Assembly: GCA_910589395.1 (NCBI GenBank)
Contig: CAJUTL010000024.1
Location: forward strand, 1-41,919
Direction of reading: 5' to 3'
Source: an uncultured Oscillospiraceae bacterium
GTDB lineage: Bacteria; Bacillota_A; Clostridia; Oscillospirales; Acutalibacteraceae
DNA length: 41,919 nt
Within the stretch, counting starts at the first letter, position 1. Every line of letters begins with the position of its first letter. The notes beneath the pieces were generated by a model. The model worked only from the letters and a program-made list of their open reading frames with translations. It made no database searches and was not told where the DNA came from. Position numbers and translations under genes: made by a program. Positions 1-8,183 of this stretch are shown here, in pieces.

Positions 1-15
1 GAGGAGCCATTCTTC

Positions 16-110
16 TGTCATTCTGAGGAACGTAGTGACGAAGAATCTCGTCCTTAAATTCCTGGGGAAAGGGCAAAAAGGCGAGATTCTTCGCTCCGCG
101 CAGAATGACA
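16..110. repeat. Palindromic intergenic repeat, copy 1
   Basis: The left arm starts TGTCATTCTGAGG and runs to CTCGTCCTT at 55. The right arm, 81-110, is the approximate reverse complement (GCGAGATTCTTCG to CAGAATGACA). The arms could fold into a long hairpin. It is followed by a TAAATTGCATTTTA flank near 135-149. Confidence 0.85.
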
Positions 111-187
111 AGAGTAAAGTGTGAGTTTTACCGCTAAATTGCATTTTAGCAAACAGTTCCCACTGTTACTCTGAGGAGCCATTCTTC

Positions 188-282
188 TGTCATTCTGAGG
201 AACGTAGTGACGAAGAATCTCGTCCTTGAATTCCTGGGGAAAGGACAAAAAGGTGAGATTCTTCGCTCCGCGCAGAATGACA
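188..282. repeat. Palindromic intergenic repeat, copy 2
   Basis: Almost identical to the element at 16-110, including the flanks, so the two copies are a tandem duplication with a period of 172 bp. It is followed by a TAAATTCCAATTTA flank at about 306-319. Confidence 0.85.
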
Positions 283-337
283 AGAGTAAAGTGTGGGTCT
301 CACCACTAAATTCCAATTTAATGAACGAACTACTACC

Positions 338-484
338 TGTCATTGGTGAGAAGAAAGTTCCGAGAAGCTATAGTTTCTTGGAACTTTCTTGAAGGATCTC
401 GCCTTTATGCCCTTGCTAATGATTAACTACTGATTCTTCACCGAGAAAGCAAGGCGAGCCTTGCTTTCTGTTCAGTAATGACAG
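338..484. repeat. Palindromic intergenic repeat, copy 3, with nested hairpins
   Basis: The ends TGTCATTGGTGAG and GTAATGACA match the family. The left arm carries an extra 11-bp stem (351-361 with 380-390, AAGAAAGTTCC/GGAACTTTCTT). The right arm carries a GAAAGCAAGG/CCTTGCTTTC stem also found in the copy at 29276-29390. Confidence 0.75.
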
Positions 485-533
485 ATGTGAAGCAAGCGGA
501 TAAACGGTAAACTATAGTTTAGCACTTGCCCTT

Positions 534-583
534 GGCTCCCCTGAAAGGGGAGCTGTCACGGCAAAGCCGTGACTGAGAAGTTC
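534..583. repeat. TCACGGCAAAGCCGTGA hairpin repeat
   Basis: A hairpin GGCTCCCCT/AGGGGAGC is followed by TCACGGCAAAGCCGTGA. The same pair of modules occurs in reverse orientation at about 24893-24945, so this is a dispersed repeat and not a terminator of one gene. Confidence 0.7.
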
Positions 584-853
584 TGCACGAATAGCTTGTA
601 AAATGTAGGATTTATCGAAGTTTTAGCCTAGCTGAAACCCCTTCGACGAGTCTCGCCTGTCGGCTCGGTCGGTTCGCACCAGCGTCCCACCGGGACGCGC
701 TCACCCTATCGGCCGCCATCGAAATCTGCTCGAAGAGCAGATTTTCCCCTTCTCAGGGAAGGCAAGGGCCTCTGCTATTTATCAGCCCTACAAAATCCAA
801 TTTATCAAGCGTAGGTTACAATGTTTGTGTCTTAGACTTTAATTGATCATTCC

Positions 854-1327
854 TCATAATCCAGCAACCCAATGATCTATTTCCTCAGGACCAGGCGCTT
901 CAAAAAGCTCCTCGCATTTTTTCATGAGGTTTTCATCCACGAAATAACCGCCGCCGGTCTCATTGCGTTTTTGAATATTTCTGCGCCAGGCCTCTTCTGA
1001 AATATCCAGGTAGTGCCATTCTGTTTCAAAGCCCTGCTCTCGGAAAAAGCGGGAGGCGCTTTTTCGGCTTTCCTTTGTCCAAAAGCCCCACTCCAGAATG
1101 ACAGGAACGCCCAGCTTCAAAAGCTCCCTCGCCCTTTGCAGCAAATAGCTCTGGGCCTTTTGGGTAACGCGTTCGTGGTCATTTCCCAAATGCTCGTCAA
1201 AAAGCGCCAGGGTCAGATCGTCGCAGGAAAGCACGGCGGCATGTCTTTCCCGGCGCAGGGTTTCCGTATAGGTGCTCTTTCCGCAGCAGATCTTTCCGCA
1301 GATCAAAATTGCCTTTGCCTGTTCCAT
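854..1327 (-). CDS. P-loop ATP-binding protein, AAA/kinase-like
   Basis: A 157-residue protein with a Walker A motif at the N-terminus (residues 11-18, GKICCGKS) followed by Thr-Tyr, as in the small AAA_33/zeta-toxin-like P-loop kinases. Further along are FWTKESR and an Arg-rich stretch (RRNIQKRNE) that fits a lid region. These proteins phosphorylate small molecules or nucleotides; the substrate here cannot be told. I chose the ATG at 1327 because it has a GAAAGGAAA ribosome binding site and places the P-loop near the N-terminus; the frame stays open 19 codons further upstream. It stands alone, downstream of the patatin-like gene on the same strand (67 bp gap), and could share its transcript. 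Confidence 0.7.
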   Translation of the reverse strand: MEQAKAILICGKICCGKSTYTETLRRERHAAVLSCDDLTLALFDEHLGNDHERVTQKAQSYLLQRARELLKLGVPVILEWGFWTKESRKSASRFFREQGFETEWHYLDISEEAWRRNIQKRNETGGGYFVDENLMKKCEELFEAPGPEEIDHWVAGL

Positions 1328-1394
1328 AAAAATTTCCTTTCTTCGCCCCGTAACGGTTCCCAAAACGCGTTCTAACCGCCACACCCTGGCAGCA

Positions 1395-2258
1395 TTACTT
1401 TTCCCAGTATGCCTTCAGAGCCTCCAGCTGTCGGCGGCAGGTTTCCTGCCCCTCGTCATAAAGGGCCTGTAGCTTTGCAAGATTCTTTTCAGTGCGGGAA
1501 ACGGTGACGGGCTTCGGCGGGCGCAGTACGAAAGCGCGGCCCTTCGCCTCCAGTTTGTCAAGCTCATTTAATTCCTTTGCATATCGCCGGGGCACATTCA
1601 AAATAGCCCGAACCAGTTGGGGATAATTTCGATAATGCCGGGCATAAAGCTGGGCCGCTGCCCGCGGAACGGCCTGCTTCCGGTAGCCGTGTTCCCGGGT
1701 GGTGATCACCAGAAGCTTTTCATAGCCCTCTTCAATGGCTTTTTGGTAGGGGATAGAAACCGATACACCGCCGTCCAGGCAGGGAACGCCTTCCACCTGT
1801 ACCACGGGGGCCATCAGGGGAAGGCTGGCGCTGGCCCGAATCGCGGCATAGATGTCAGAGCAGGAGCTTTTCTCAAAGTAGGCCGGCTGACCGGTCAGGC
1901 AGTTGGTGGCAACGGCGGTAAATTCACAGGAAGAGCCGTGAAAGGTTTCCCTGTCTAAAGGAACCAGGGTGTCGCACACCTCTCCGAACAGAAAATCAAA
2001 ATTGAAAATGCTTTTGTGCAGCAACAGGTTCCGCAGGCCTAAATAGCGCTTGTCGTTTACATAATCCAGATTGATTTTCGCGGTTCTTCCCGGTTGGCGG
2101 GAGACTACATTCACGCCGGTCAAAGCCCCGGCGGACACACCGAACAGGCCGTCCGCTTCCATGCCCTCTTCCATAAAAATATCCAGAGCTCCGGCAGTAA
2201 ACATACACCGCAGGGAGCCGCCTTCCAGTACAATCGCTCTTTTCTTCAAAAAAATCAT
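1395..2258 (-). CDS. Patatin-like phospholipase family protein
   Basis: Predicted serine lipid acyl hydrolase of 287 residues. The glycine-rich oxyanion stretch (LEGGSLRCMF, residues 11-20), the nucleophile elbow GVSAG (Ser42) and the Asp-Gly-Gly of the catalytic dyad (Asp162, CLDGG) are all present, so it should be active. The layout matches the bacterial patatin/RssA-YjjU group, cytosolic or membrane-associated, with no signal peptide. Start choice is uncertain: an AAAGGTGAT sequence runs directly into the ATG at 2258 with no spacer, so translation may really begin at the in-frame TTG at 2249, which is correctly spaced. Diverges from trmB; the 154-bp gap holds a promoter for trmB. Its physiological lipid substrate is unknown. 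Confidence 0.85.
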   Translation of the reverse strand: MIFLKKRAIVLEGGSLRCMFTAGALDIFMEEGMEADGLFGVSAGALTGVNVVSRQPGRTAKINLDYVNDKRYLGLRNLLLHKSIFNFDFLFGEVCDTLVPLDRETFHGSSCEFTAVATNCLTGQPAYFEKSSCSDIYAAIRASASLPLMAPVVQVEGVPCLDGGVSVSIPYQKAIEEGYEKLLVITTREHGYRKQAVPRAAAQLYARHYRNYPQLVRAILNVPRRYAKELNELDKLEAKGRAFVLRPPKPVTVSRTEKNLAKLQALYDEGQETCRRQLEALKAYWEK

Positions 2259-2313
2259 CACCTTTCGGTCTGTACCCTTGTATTTTACAGGAATCCGGCC
2301 ATTCTTGCAAGGC

Positions 2314-2342
2314 TTGATTTCGGTGGAAAAATCTGATAGAAT
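2314..2342 (+). promoter_or_regulatory. Predicted sigma-A promoter for trmB
   Basis: TTGATT at 2314-2319, a 17-bp spacer, and TAGAAT at 2337-2342, about 70 bp before the trmB start. Good spacing, fair hexamers. Confidence 0.5.
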
Positions 2343-2412
2343 AGCCAAGATAAATTACGGTGGAGCTCGCGGAGCAAGGCCGCATTTCGGGAAGCGGGGA
2401 GAAAACAGCGGT

Positions 2413-3063
2413 ATGAGAATGAGGACAAAAACCTGGGCAAAGCCAGAGCTTTCTGCCTGCCCTTATTATATTCCGGAGCCCGAAGCCCTGCGGGGGAATT
2501 GGCAGAAAAGCTTTGGAGCAAAGCGCCCGATCCATCTTGATCTGGGCTGCGGGAAATGTGTGTTTCTGGCGGAAACAGCAAAGCGGCACGGAAACATAAA
2601 CTATGTGGGGATCGACCTGAGCTACGATATTCTGGGCGTGGGGCGCAGAAAGATCCAGTCCGTTTTTGGGGATTCGGACCCCGATAATGTACTACTCTGC
2701 TATTACAATATTGAAAAGCTTCCCCGGCTGTTCACGCCGGAAGAAGAGATCGAGCGGCTGTATATCAATTTCTGCAATCCCTGGCCCGCCGCCAAGCACC
2801 ACAAGCGCCGCCTGACCCACACAAGGCAACTGGAAGCCTATCTTCCCCTTTTGGAAAGCGGGGGAGAGATCTGGTTCAAAACAGATAACGACGATCTTTA
2901 CCTCGCCACCAAGCGCTATTTCGCGGAAGCCGGCCTGAAGATTTTTTTCGATACCCAGGATCTTCACGGTACACACGACCCGGAAAATATCCTGACCGAG
3001 CACGAGATCCTGTTCACAGGCCAAGGCATCAAAACCAAGGCCCTGCGGGCCAGAAAGGCTTAA
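2413..3063 (+). CDS. trmB: tRNA (guanine-N7)-methyltransferase TrmB
   Basis: Makes m7G46 in the variable loop of tRNAs using S-adenosylmethionine. At 216 residues it has the normal family length. The SAM-binding motif is LDLGCGKCVFLAET, and the family signature appears as NFCNPWPAAKHHKRRL (usually NFPDPWPKxRHxKRR), followed by a C-terminal IKTKALRARKA tail. The ATG at 2413 follows a GGGGAG about 11 bases upstream; the ATG at 2419 is an alternative, and an upstream extension of the frame has no family match. The last 53 codons have a decayed relative at 11874-12032 (81% nucleotide identity by my hand alignment), so the locus has been rearranged. Confidence 0.93.
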   Translation: MRMRTKTWAKPELSACPYYIPEPEALRGNWQKSFGAKRPIHLDLGCGKCVFLAETAKRHGNINYVGIDLSYDILGVGRRKIQSVFGDSDPDNVLLCYYNIEKLPRLFTPEEEIERLYINFCNPWPAAKHHKRRLTHTRQLEAYLPLLESGGEIWFKTDNDDLYLATKRYFAEAGLKIFFDTQDLHGTHDPENILTEHEILFTGQGIKTKALRARKA

Positions 3064-3080
3064 TCAATGCTTTTTAATAA

Positions 3081-3119
3081 CAAAGCCGGCATTTTCTGGA
3101 AAGAATTTGCCGGCTTTGC
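3081..3119. terminator. Hairpin between converging trmB and response regulator genes
   Basis: Ten-bp stem AAAGCCGGCA (3082-3091) with TGCCGGCTTT (3108-3117), loop of 16 bases. The T-tract is short on both strands, so it is probably a shared weak terminator. Confidence 0.55.
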
Positions 3120-3134
3120 TGCGAAATGCAGTAT

Positions 3135-4679
3135 TTAATTGATTTGCTTTGCTTTGAATTCACTGGGAGAAATACCATAGTACTTTTTGAACAGCCGCGC
3201 AAAGTAAAAGGGATCCTCAATTCCAACGGCGGCGGAGACCTCGTTTACATAGGTGTTGCCTTCGGTAAGCATAGCCGCGGCTTGTTTCATGCGCTTTTCA
3301 TTCAAATACTGAAAAATGCTTTGCCCGGTTTCCTTTTTGAAAAGCCTGCAAAGATAGCTTTTGTCCAGGCTTACGTAGGAGGCTATTTCATCGAGGGAAA
3401 GCTTTAGCATGTAATGGTATTGAAGATACAGCAGCACGGCTTTAACATCCGGGTGGCACCTTTGGTAATGGGAAGGAAGGCTATTTTCCATCAAAGAAGG
3501 CAGAAGCTGCAGCAGGATCGATTTGAATTCTGCCGCACTGGCACAGTTTAGCAATGCGGCGTGTTGGGAAAAAATGGAGGCGCCCGCTGGAATAGAGTTG
3601 GAAAGTATCAGCACCTGTACCACGTGATAGGCATAATTGCAGGCTTCGCTTGGGGAAATAAAATGGGAAGAGCAGTCCTCCAGGAAGCGGTCGATATCAA
3701 GTTCCAGCTCTTTTATGCCTCCCTCAAAAAAATGCTCTGTGAGATATTGAGCGGCATCCTTCGGGGGCATGGGCTCTACAAAAGAGGAATGAGGAAAGCT
3801 TTGCGCACCAAGAGAAACAGGAAAAGAAGAATAGAATAGGGCTGGCTCCATTTCTCTGCAGCGATCATATTCTTCCTTTAATGCTTCGAGGGTTCGGATG
3901 GGCTTGGAAAAAACAACGGCGCACCGCCGGTTTAAGTACATTTGGAGCTGACGAAGGATCTGCGTTGCGCGTAATTGTATCGATTCCTCTACAGTGTTTT
4001 CCGGAAACGGCGAGAGGCAGAAGTATTCATCGGTGGGAAATTTCAGAACATCCGATTTTCCCAAAATAGAATGCAGGATACTCTTTACGCTGTTTTCAGG
4101 CAGCGGCCTCCCGGAGGATATTTTTTCAGCTGTGATAAAAAATAAAACATATGGCGGAGTGGTAAGAAATTTTTCCTCTGCGGCGGGGGCAGTCGGCTCG
4201 GGATCTCCTAAGAGGTAGGTGTAAAAAAACGCATTCCGGTATTTTTCCAAGGAATGGTTGTCAGAAGCCGCTTCCTGATGATTGTGAAACGTTCTGCTCT
4301 GTTGCTCCAGCTTTTGTGTGGCGCGCTTTAATTGAGCCAGCAGTGATTTTTGGTCCATATTGACCTTGAGCATATAGTCCTGCGCTCCGGAAAGCAGCGC
4401 TTCCCGCACAAGATCAAAGTCAGAATAATTACTCATCACAAGGATAACGCCTGGGAAATTTTCCGCAGTGAGCCGATGGATCAATTCCAGCCCATCCATG
4501 TGAGGCATTTTGAGATCAGTGATGAGAATATCCACCTTGTTTTTTTGCAGGAAAGCAAGGGCCTCATTCCCATTGCCGGCAGTGCCGACCACAGTATAGG
4601 GAGTTGTTTCCTGGTCTAAAAGGCTTAAAAAAGCCATTTTTGCTGCAGGCTCGTCATCTACAAGCAGAATATGATACAT
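3135..4679 (-). CDS. YesN-type response regulator with AraC DNA-binding domain
   Basis: A 514-residue transcription regulator. The N-terminal receiver domain (about 1-120) has the acidic pair DDE (residues 8-10), the phospho-acceptor Asp55 in ITDLKMP, and the conserved Lys in YMLKV. A long middle region without a recognisable motif follows. The last 100 residues are an AraC-type double helix-turn-helix (LSLDEIASYVSLDKSYLCRLF; FYFARLFKKYYGISPSEFK). Its start codon overlaps the stop of the sensor kinase gene by one base (TGATG), so the two are translationally coupled. Together they form the YesM/YesN pair that usually controls a neighbouring carbohydrate ABC importer, here the divergent operon starting at 6693. 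The ligand is unknown. Confidence 0.9.
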   Translation of the reverse strand: MYHILLVDDEPAAKMAFLSLLDQETTPYTVVGTAGNGNEALAFLQKNKVDILITDLKMPHMDGLELIHRLTAENFPGVILVMSNYSDFDLVREALLSGAQDYMLKVNMDQKSLLAQLKRATQKLEQQSRTFHNHQEAASDNHSLEKYRNAFFYTYLLGDPEPTAPAAEEKFLTTPPYVLFFITAEKISSGRPLPENSVKSILHSILGKSDVLKFPTDEYFCLSPFPENTVEESIQLRATQILRQLQMYLNRRCAVVFSKPIRTLEALKEEYDRCREMEPALFYSSFPVSLGAQSFPHSSFVEPMPPKDAAQYLTEHFFEGGIKELELDIDRFLEDCSSHFISPSEACNYAYHVVQVLILSNSIPAGASIFSQHAALLNCASAAEFKSILLQLLPSLMENSLPSHYQRCHPDVKAVLLYLQYHYMLKLSLDEIASYVSLDKSYLCRLFKKETGQSIFQYLNEKRMKQAAAMLTEGNTYVNEVSAAVGIEDPFYFARLFKKYYGISPSEFKAKQIN

Positions 4680-6490
4680 CAGTGCTCCTCTCCTTCCGGC
4701 ATATTGTTTTGAACCAGCGGAAGCTCTATTTTGCACGTTGTTCCTATGCCTGGCTGGCTTTCAACGACCAATCCGTATTCGTTGCCGTAGTACAGACGAA
4801 GCCGCTCGTCTACATTGGAAAGCCCTATCCCGGAAAAGCTTTCACGAGAAGCGGTTCCGTTCTGAACGCAAAAGCCTTTTCCATTATCCTGTACCGTAAT
4901 AACCACAGATACCGCATTCTGAATATGAGCTGAAATGAGGATCTCGATGATCTGTTCACCGCCATCCGTACCGTGCAAAACGGCATTTTCCGCCAGAGGC
5001 TGAAGGATGAACCTCGGTACAAAATAGCTCTTTAGCGGTTCCTCGATTTGATAGACCACATCAAAGCAATCGCCGTAACGAATTTTTTGAATGGAAAAGT
5101 AGTGAGAAAGATTTTGTATTTCTTCTTCCAGCGTGATAAATTCATCATTTTTGATCAGCGTGCTTTGCAGGAGTACGCTGAGAGATTCAATGCCTTGATA
5201 CAAAACCGGTACTTCATTTAACGAGGCTACCCATTTCAGCGAGTTCAATGTATTAAACAAGAAGTGAGGATTGATTTGATAGTGTAAGGATTCTAATTCC
5301 AGCTCGCGCTTTCGAATTTGATCTTTTTGCCACTGGAGAGCCATTCCCTTTAGCTCCTCTATCAAATGATCCAGTGTGCGCGCCAAAAAGCCGATCTCAT
5401 CCGGGCTGGTATCATCAATAGTTTGCTCCAGATCTTCATCTGATATGATATTGCAGCAGGAAACGATGTGCTTGATGGGAAGGACAATACTGTAATAAAC
5501 AAGCAGAGTGGCGGCAAAGCTGAGAACGAACAGGGCTGCGGCCAAAAGGGTGAGATTTGTTGTGATCTCCCGTATTTCATTGCGGATATAGCTGTCGGGA
5601 ACTGTAACAACAAAGTAGCAGTCATAAACAGGGTTATAATTATACACGGCCAGATAATTGTTCCCGTTATTTTCCACGATAAAGCTGTTTTCATGCTCTG
5701 TATTGCTTTCCAGCAGCTGTGTATACAGCAGCTCATCCACAGTGCTCCCATCCGCGGTCCGGCTGTTATCGTTGGAGGCAAGCACCGTTCCTTCAGAGCT
5801 CATCAAAAATACGCTGCTGTCCAAGCCAAAATCAATTCCGCTGAAAATCTGGTCGCTCAACAGCCGTGCGTTGATGTACACGAGAATATATCCCAGCGGC
5901 TTGATCGCTGTTGTGGAACGATATATTTTCCGCCCGAGAACCAGGTTGTTAGAGGTAAGGCGGCTGGCGGCGTATTGAAGGCTGTCGTTGGAAGAAACGC
6001 GGTCGATATCAGAAAGAAGCTGGTCGTACGGCGTGCTGGCGGCACTCTCAAAGCCCCAGCTATAGAGGAGCTCAGAATCCAAGCTTATGATCTGAATTTC
6101 ACGCAGATAAGGTCCGGCCAAAGCCTTGCTTCTGTTTTCCTGCATAATAGAGTGGATCTGCTCCGTTGTTTGCCGCTCGTGCTCTTCAGAAGAGGAAAAC
6201 AAGCTCTGTACACTGTCCATAACGGAAAGAGAGTCAATATAATAGCCATATTTCTCTAATTCCAGCTGCAAATTCTTATTTAACAATTTTGCGGATTGCT
6301 CAGCGTATTCTCCCACCTTAGAGCGCACAGAATCTGTATAAACCTGGTATGCATAAAGTCCGATCGCCACAACTGGGATCAGAGAAATAGCCAAAAATGT
6401 GATCAAAAGACGGGGTTGAAGCTTGATTTTCCGTAAAAGCGCGATAATTTTACGGAGAAAGTGGGGAATGGAGACACTTTTCTGCTGCAT
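4679..6490 (-). CDS. YesM-type sensor histidine kinase
   Basis: A 603-residue membrane sensor. A first transmembrane helix (about residues 28-46) is followed by a roughly 270-residue extracytoplasmic dCache-like sensor region, a second helix (TLLAAALFVLSFAATLLVYY), a HAMP linker, and a His_kinase domain with the phospho-acceptor in QINPHFLFNTL (His409). The ATPase domain has an N box (LAENAVLHG) and a G box (QDNGKGF, then SGIGLSNVDERL). The ATG at 6490 has a GAGG site 8 bases upstream. This family senses extracellular sugars or signals from the cognate binding protein and phosphorylates the co-transcribed AraC-type regulator. Confidence 0.92.
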   Translation of the reverse strand: MQQKSVSIPHFLRKIIALLRKIKLQPRLLITFLAISLIPVVAIGLYAYQVYTDSVRSKVGEYAEQSAKLLNKNLQLELEKYGYYIDSLSVMDSVQSLFSSSEEHERQTTEQIHSIMQENRSKALAGPYLREIQIISLDSELLYSWGFESAASTPYDQLLSDIDRVSSNDSLQYAASRLTSNNLVLGRKIYRSTTAIKPLGYILVYINARLLSDQIFSGIDFGLDSSVFLMSSEGTVLASNDNSRTADGSTVDELLYTQLLESNTEHENSFIVENNGNNYLAVYNYNPVYDCYFVVTVPDSYIRNEIREITTNLTLLAAALFVLSFAATLLVYYSIVLPIKHIVSCCNIISDEDLEQTIDDTSPDEIGFLARTLDHLIEELKGMALQWQKDQIRKRELELESLHYQINPHFLFNTLNSLKWVASLNEVPVLYQGIESLSVLLQSTLIKNDEFITLEEEIQNLSHYFSIQKIRYGDCFDVVYQIEEPLKSYFVPRFILQPLAENAVLHGTDGGEQIIEILISAHIQNAVSVVITVQDNGKGFCVQNGTASRESFSGIGLSNVDERLRLYYGNEYGLVVESQPGIGTTCKIELPLVQNNMPEGEEH

Positions 6491-6564
6491 GTGCGAATCC
6501 TCGTTTCTTTTGATAGGCTGTGGTGCCGTAGACTTTAGCACGTTTTTTACTAAAACGCAAGTGG

Positions 6565-6593
6565 ATTTTACAAAGGAAAATGCGCAATGTCAA
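6565..6593 (-). promoter_or_regulatory. Predicted sigma-A promoter for the sensor kinase/regulator operon
   Basis: On the minus strand: TTGACA (6593-6588), a 17-bp spacer, TAAAAT (6570-6565). Consensus -35 and ideal spacing, about 75 bp before the kinase start. It lies in the 202-bp gap shared with the divergent importer operon. Confidence 0.6.
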
Positions 6594-6692
6594 TATAATC
6601 CATGCTTTTGTCAACACTTATCATTTCTTTCGCGATATTTCGAAAGTATAATGGAAACATCGACAAGCACTGTTAGAAAAGGAGGAAAAGTT

Positions 6693-8102
6693 ATGAAAAA
6701 GGTTATTAGCATGCTGGTCGTAGTCCTGTTGCTTCTAATGGCTTTTGCCGGATGCGGATCTGCACCTGCTTCCAAAGGGGAGTCCGGCAATTCGCAAAAT
6801 TCGTCCGCTGTCTCTTCAAAGGTCAGCTCCGCTGCCACGGATCAGTTTGAGAACAAAGAGCTGAATATCGCGGTATTCGAAGGCGGGTTCGGATCGGATT
6901 ACTGGTATGGTATTGTGGAAGCCTTTGAAGCCGCTTATGAGGGCGTAAAGGTAAATATGCAAATTAGCCCAACCATAGGGGATACCATCCGGCCACAGAT
7001 CGCTGCAGGGGATATTCCTGATTTCCTGGTTTTGAACGGGGCAAGCTATGAGGTCATTACCAGCCTGATTCTGGAGCACGGCCTGCTTGACATTACAGAT
7101 GTGTTCGAGGGGAAGGCTTTGGAATCTGACGAAGCCCTGAAGGATAAAATACTGGACGGCCTTTTGGATTCCAGCGTTTGCAGCCCTTATGGTGATGGGA
7201 AAATTTATCAGGCTCCGTTGAACGGCGCGCCGGGGGGATTGGTCTACAACGCAACGCTGTTTAAGGAAAACGGGTGGGAGGTACCCGCTACCTGGGACGA
7301 GTTTTTTGAGCTTGGCGAAAAGGCGAAGGAAAAAGGAATTTCTCTGTTGACGTGGCCGGGCATTTATCCGGGGTATCTTCAGAATGCGTTTTTACCGGCG
7401 ATGAAGAGCGCTGTTGGGGAAGCGGGCTTTGCGAAGATCACCAGCTATCAGGAGGGTTCTGTAATTGATACAGAAGCCTTGGAGGTTTTGAAGCTGTTTG
7501 AACGCATGACTGAAGAGGATTATATTTTCCCGGGAACGGTTGCCTTGAATCATACTCAGTCCCAGCAGGAGCTGCTGATGGATCATGTGCTGTTTATTCC
7601 TAACGGAACATGGATTGAGTCTGAAATGGCCGATGCGCCCCGTGCGGATGGATTTACCTTCGCGATGGCTCCGGCGCCTGCCATGAAGGCTGGTGATACC
7701 CGCTATGTACAGGTCGCCATGGAAACCATGTCCATACCGGTGGCTGCGAAAAATCCTGAGCTGGCGAAGGAATTCCTGCGCTTCCTGTATACCGATCAGT
7801 CGGTGCTGATGTTTGCAGAAAAGGCCAATGCCGTCGGCGCTACAAAGGATTCTATCGAAATGGCAAAGAGCTACATTTCCGAAAGCATGTACAATATGTA
7901 CAGCATTTTTAACGAAGAGAACGTGAAGTCCGCTGTTCTTTCCTTTGACACACAGGCGCAAGGGAGCAAGGTATCTCTGGACGATGAGCTTTGGGGCCCG
8001 GTGGCGGATGTCGTAAATGGAGCAATGACTGCCGATGTGTGGGCCGAAAACATCGAGAATGCTTTTGCGCAGATCAGAAGTGAATTGGAAGCGGCTCAAT
8101 AA
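6693..8102 (+). CDS. Sugar ABC transporter substrate-binding lipoprotein
   Basis: A 469-residue extracytoplasmic solute-binding protein of the family 1 carbohydrate type (UgpB/MalE-like). The N-terminus has a Lys-Lys start, a hydrophobic core and a lipobox ending AFAGC, so Cys22 should be lipidated and anchor the protein to the membrane. A Ser/Ala/Gly-rich linker follows, then the mature domain with LNIAVFEGGFGSDYW and the typical hinge sequences (GLVYNATLFKENGWEVP, TWDEFFELGEKAK). The start at 6693 is fixed by an AAAAGGAGG site. It opens an operon with two permeases and a GH2 enzyme; the context suggests it binds an oligosaccharide or glycoside, the identity of which is unknown. Confidence 0.92.
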   Translation: MKKVISMLVVVLLLLMAFAGCGSAPASKGESGNSQNSSAVSSKVSSAATDQFENKELNIAVFEGGFGSDYWYGIVEAFEAAYEGVKVNMQISPTIGDTIRPQIAAGDIPDFLVLNGASYEVITSLILEHGLLDITDVFEGKALESDEALKDKILDGLLDSSVCSPYGDGKIYQAPLNGAPGGLVYNATLFKENGWEVPATWDEFFELGEKAKEKGISLLTWPGIYPGYLQNAFLPAMKSAVGEAGFAKITSYQEGSVIDTEALEVLKLFERMTEEDYIFPGTVALNHTQSQQELLMDHVLFIPNGTWIESEMADAPRADGFTFAMAPAPAMKAGDTRYVQVAMETMSIPVAAKNPELAKEFLRFLYTDQSVLMFAEKANAVGATKDSIEMAKSYISESMYNMYSIFNEENVKSAVLSFDTQAQGSKVSLDDELWGPVADVVNGAMTADVWAENIENAFAQIRSELEAAQ

Positions 8103-8123
8103 AGCGGAATCCCAGACGCGAAT

Positions 8124-8153
8124 GATCCTGCAGGAAAAATTCCCGCGGGATTA
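8124..8153 (+). promoter_or_regulatory. Intercistronic hairpin after the binding-protein gene
   Basis: An imperfect stem (GATCCTGCAGGAA with TTCCCGCGGGATT) in the 81-bp gap between the binding protein and the first permease, followed by a T-rich run ATTATTCTTTT. In such operons this kind of hairpin partly terminates transcription or protects the upstream message, giving more binding protein than permease. Function is inferred. Confidence 0.5.
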
Positions 8154-8183
8154 TTCTTTTATGAAGAAGGAGTTGATACAGAT

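Larger units (their letters stand above)
1..850. repeat. Gene-free repeat array at the left edge
   Basis: No credible gene lies here. The stretch contains a near-identical direct duplication (about 1-150 and 173-323, offset 172), a third diverged hairpin element (338-484), a TCACGGCAAAGCCGTGA hairpin module (about 534-583) and several short hairpins at 650-770, for example around 680-700 (CGTCCC/GGGACG) and 727-745 (AATCTGCTC/GAGCAGATT). Short reading frames inside it are made by the repeats and have no ribosome binding site. The same modules recur in gaps at 24.7, 26.7, 29.3 and 41.7 kb. Confidence 0.85.

Noticed and set aside
54..392. Short reading frames of about 60 residues on both strands in the left repeat array
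   Set aside because: They lie within the palindromic repeats, are mirrored between copies, and have no ribosome sites; similar frames appear in every array.
16..484. Possible CRISPR array because of repeated palindromic units
   Set aside because: The units are not regularly spaced, the intervening DNA is shared between copies, and no cas gene is present.
2071..2412. N-terminal extension of trmB of 114 codons
   Set aside because: It would overlap the patatin gene on the other strand, has no family similarity, and the promoter lies inside it.
3135..4736. Longer start for the response regulator at 4736
   Set aside because: The extra 19 residues precede the receiver domain without similarity and would overlap the kinase gene by 57 bases; the TGATG overlap at 4679 is a typical coupled start.
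7392..8099. 235-residue frame opposite the binding-protein gene
   Set aside because: It is the antisense shadow of a clear lipoprotein gene, with low-complexity composition and no ribosome site.
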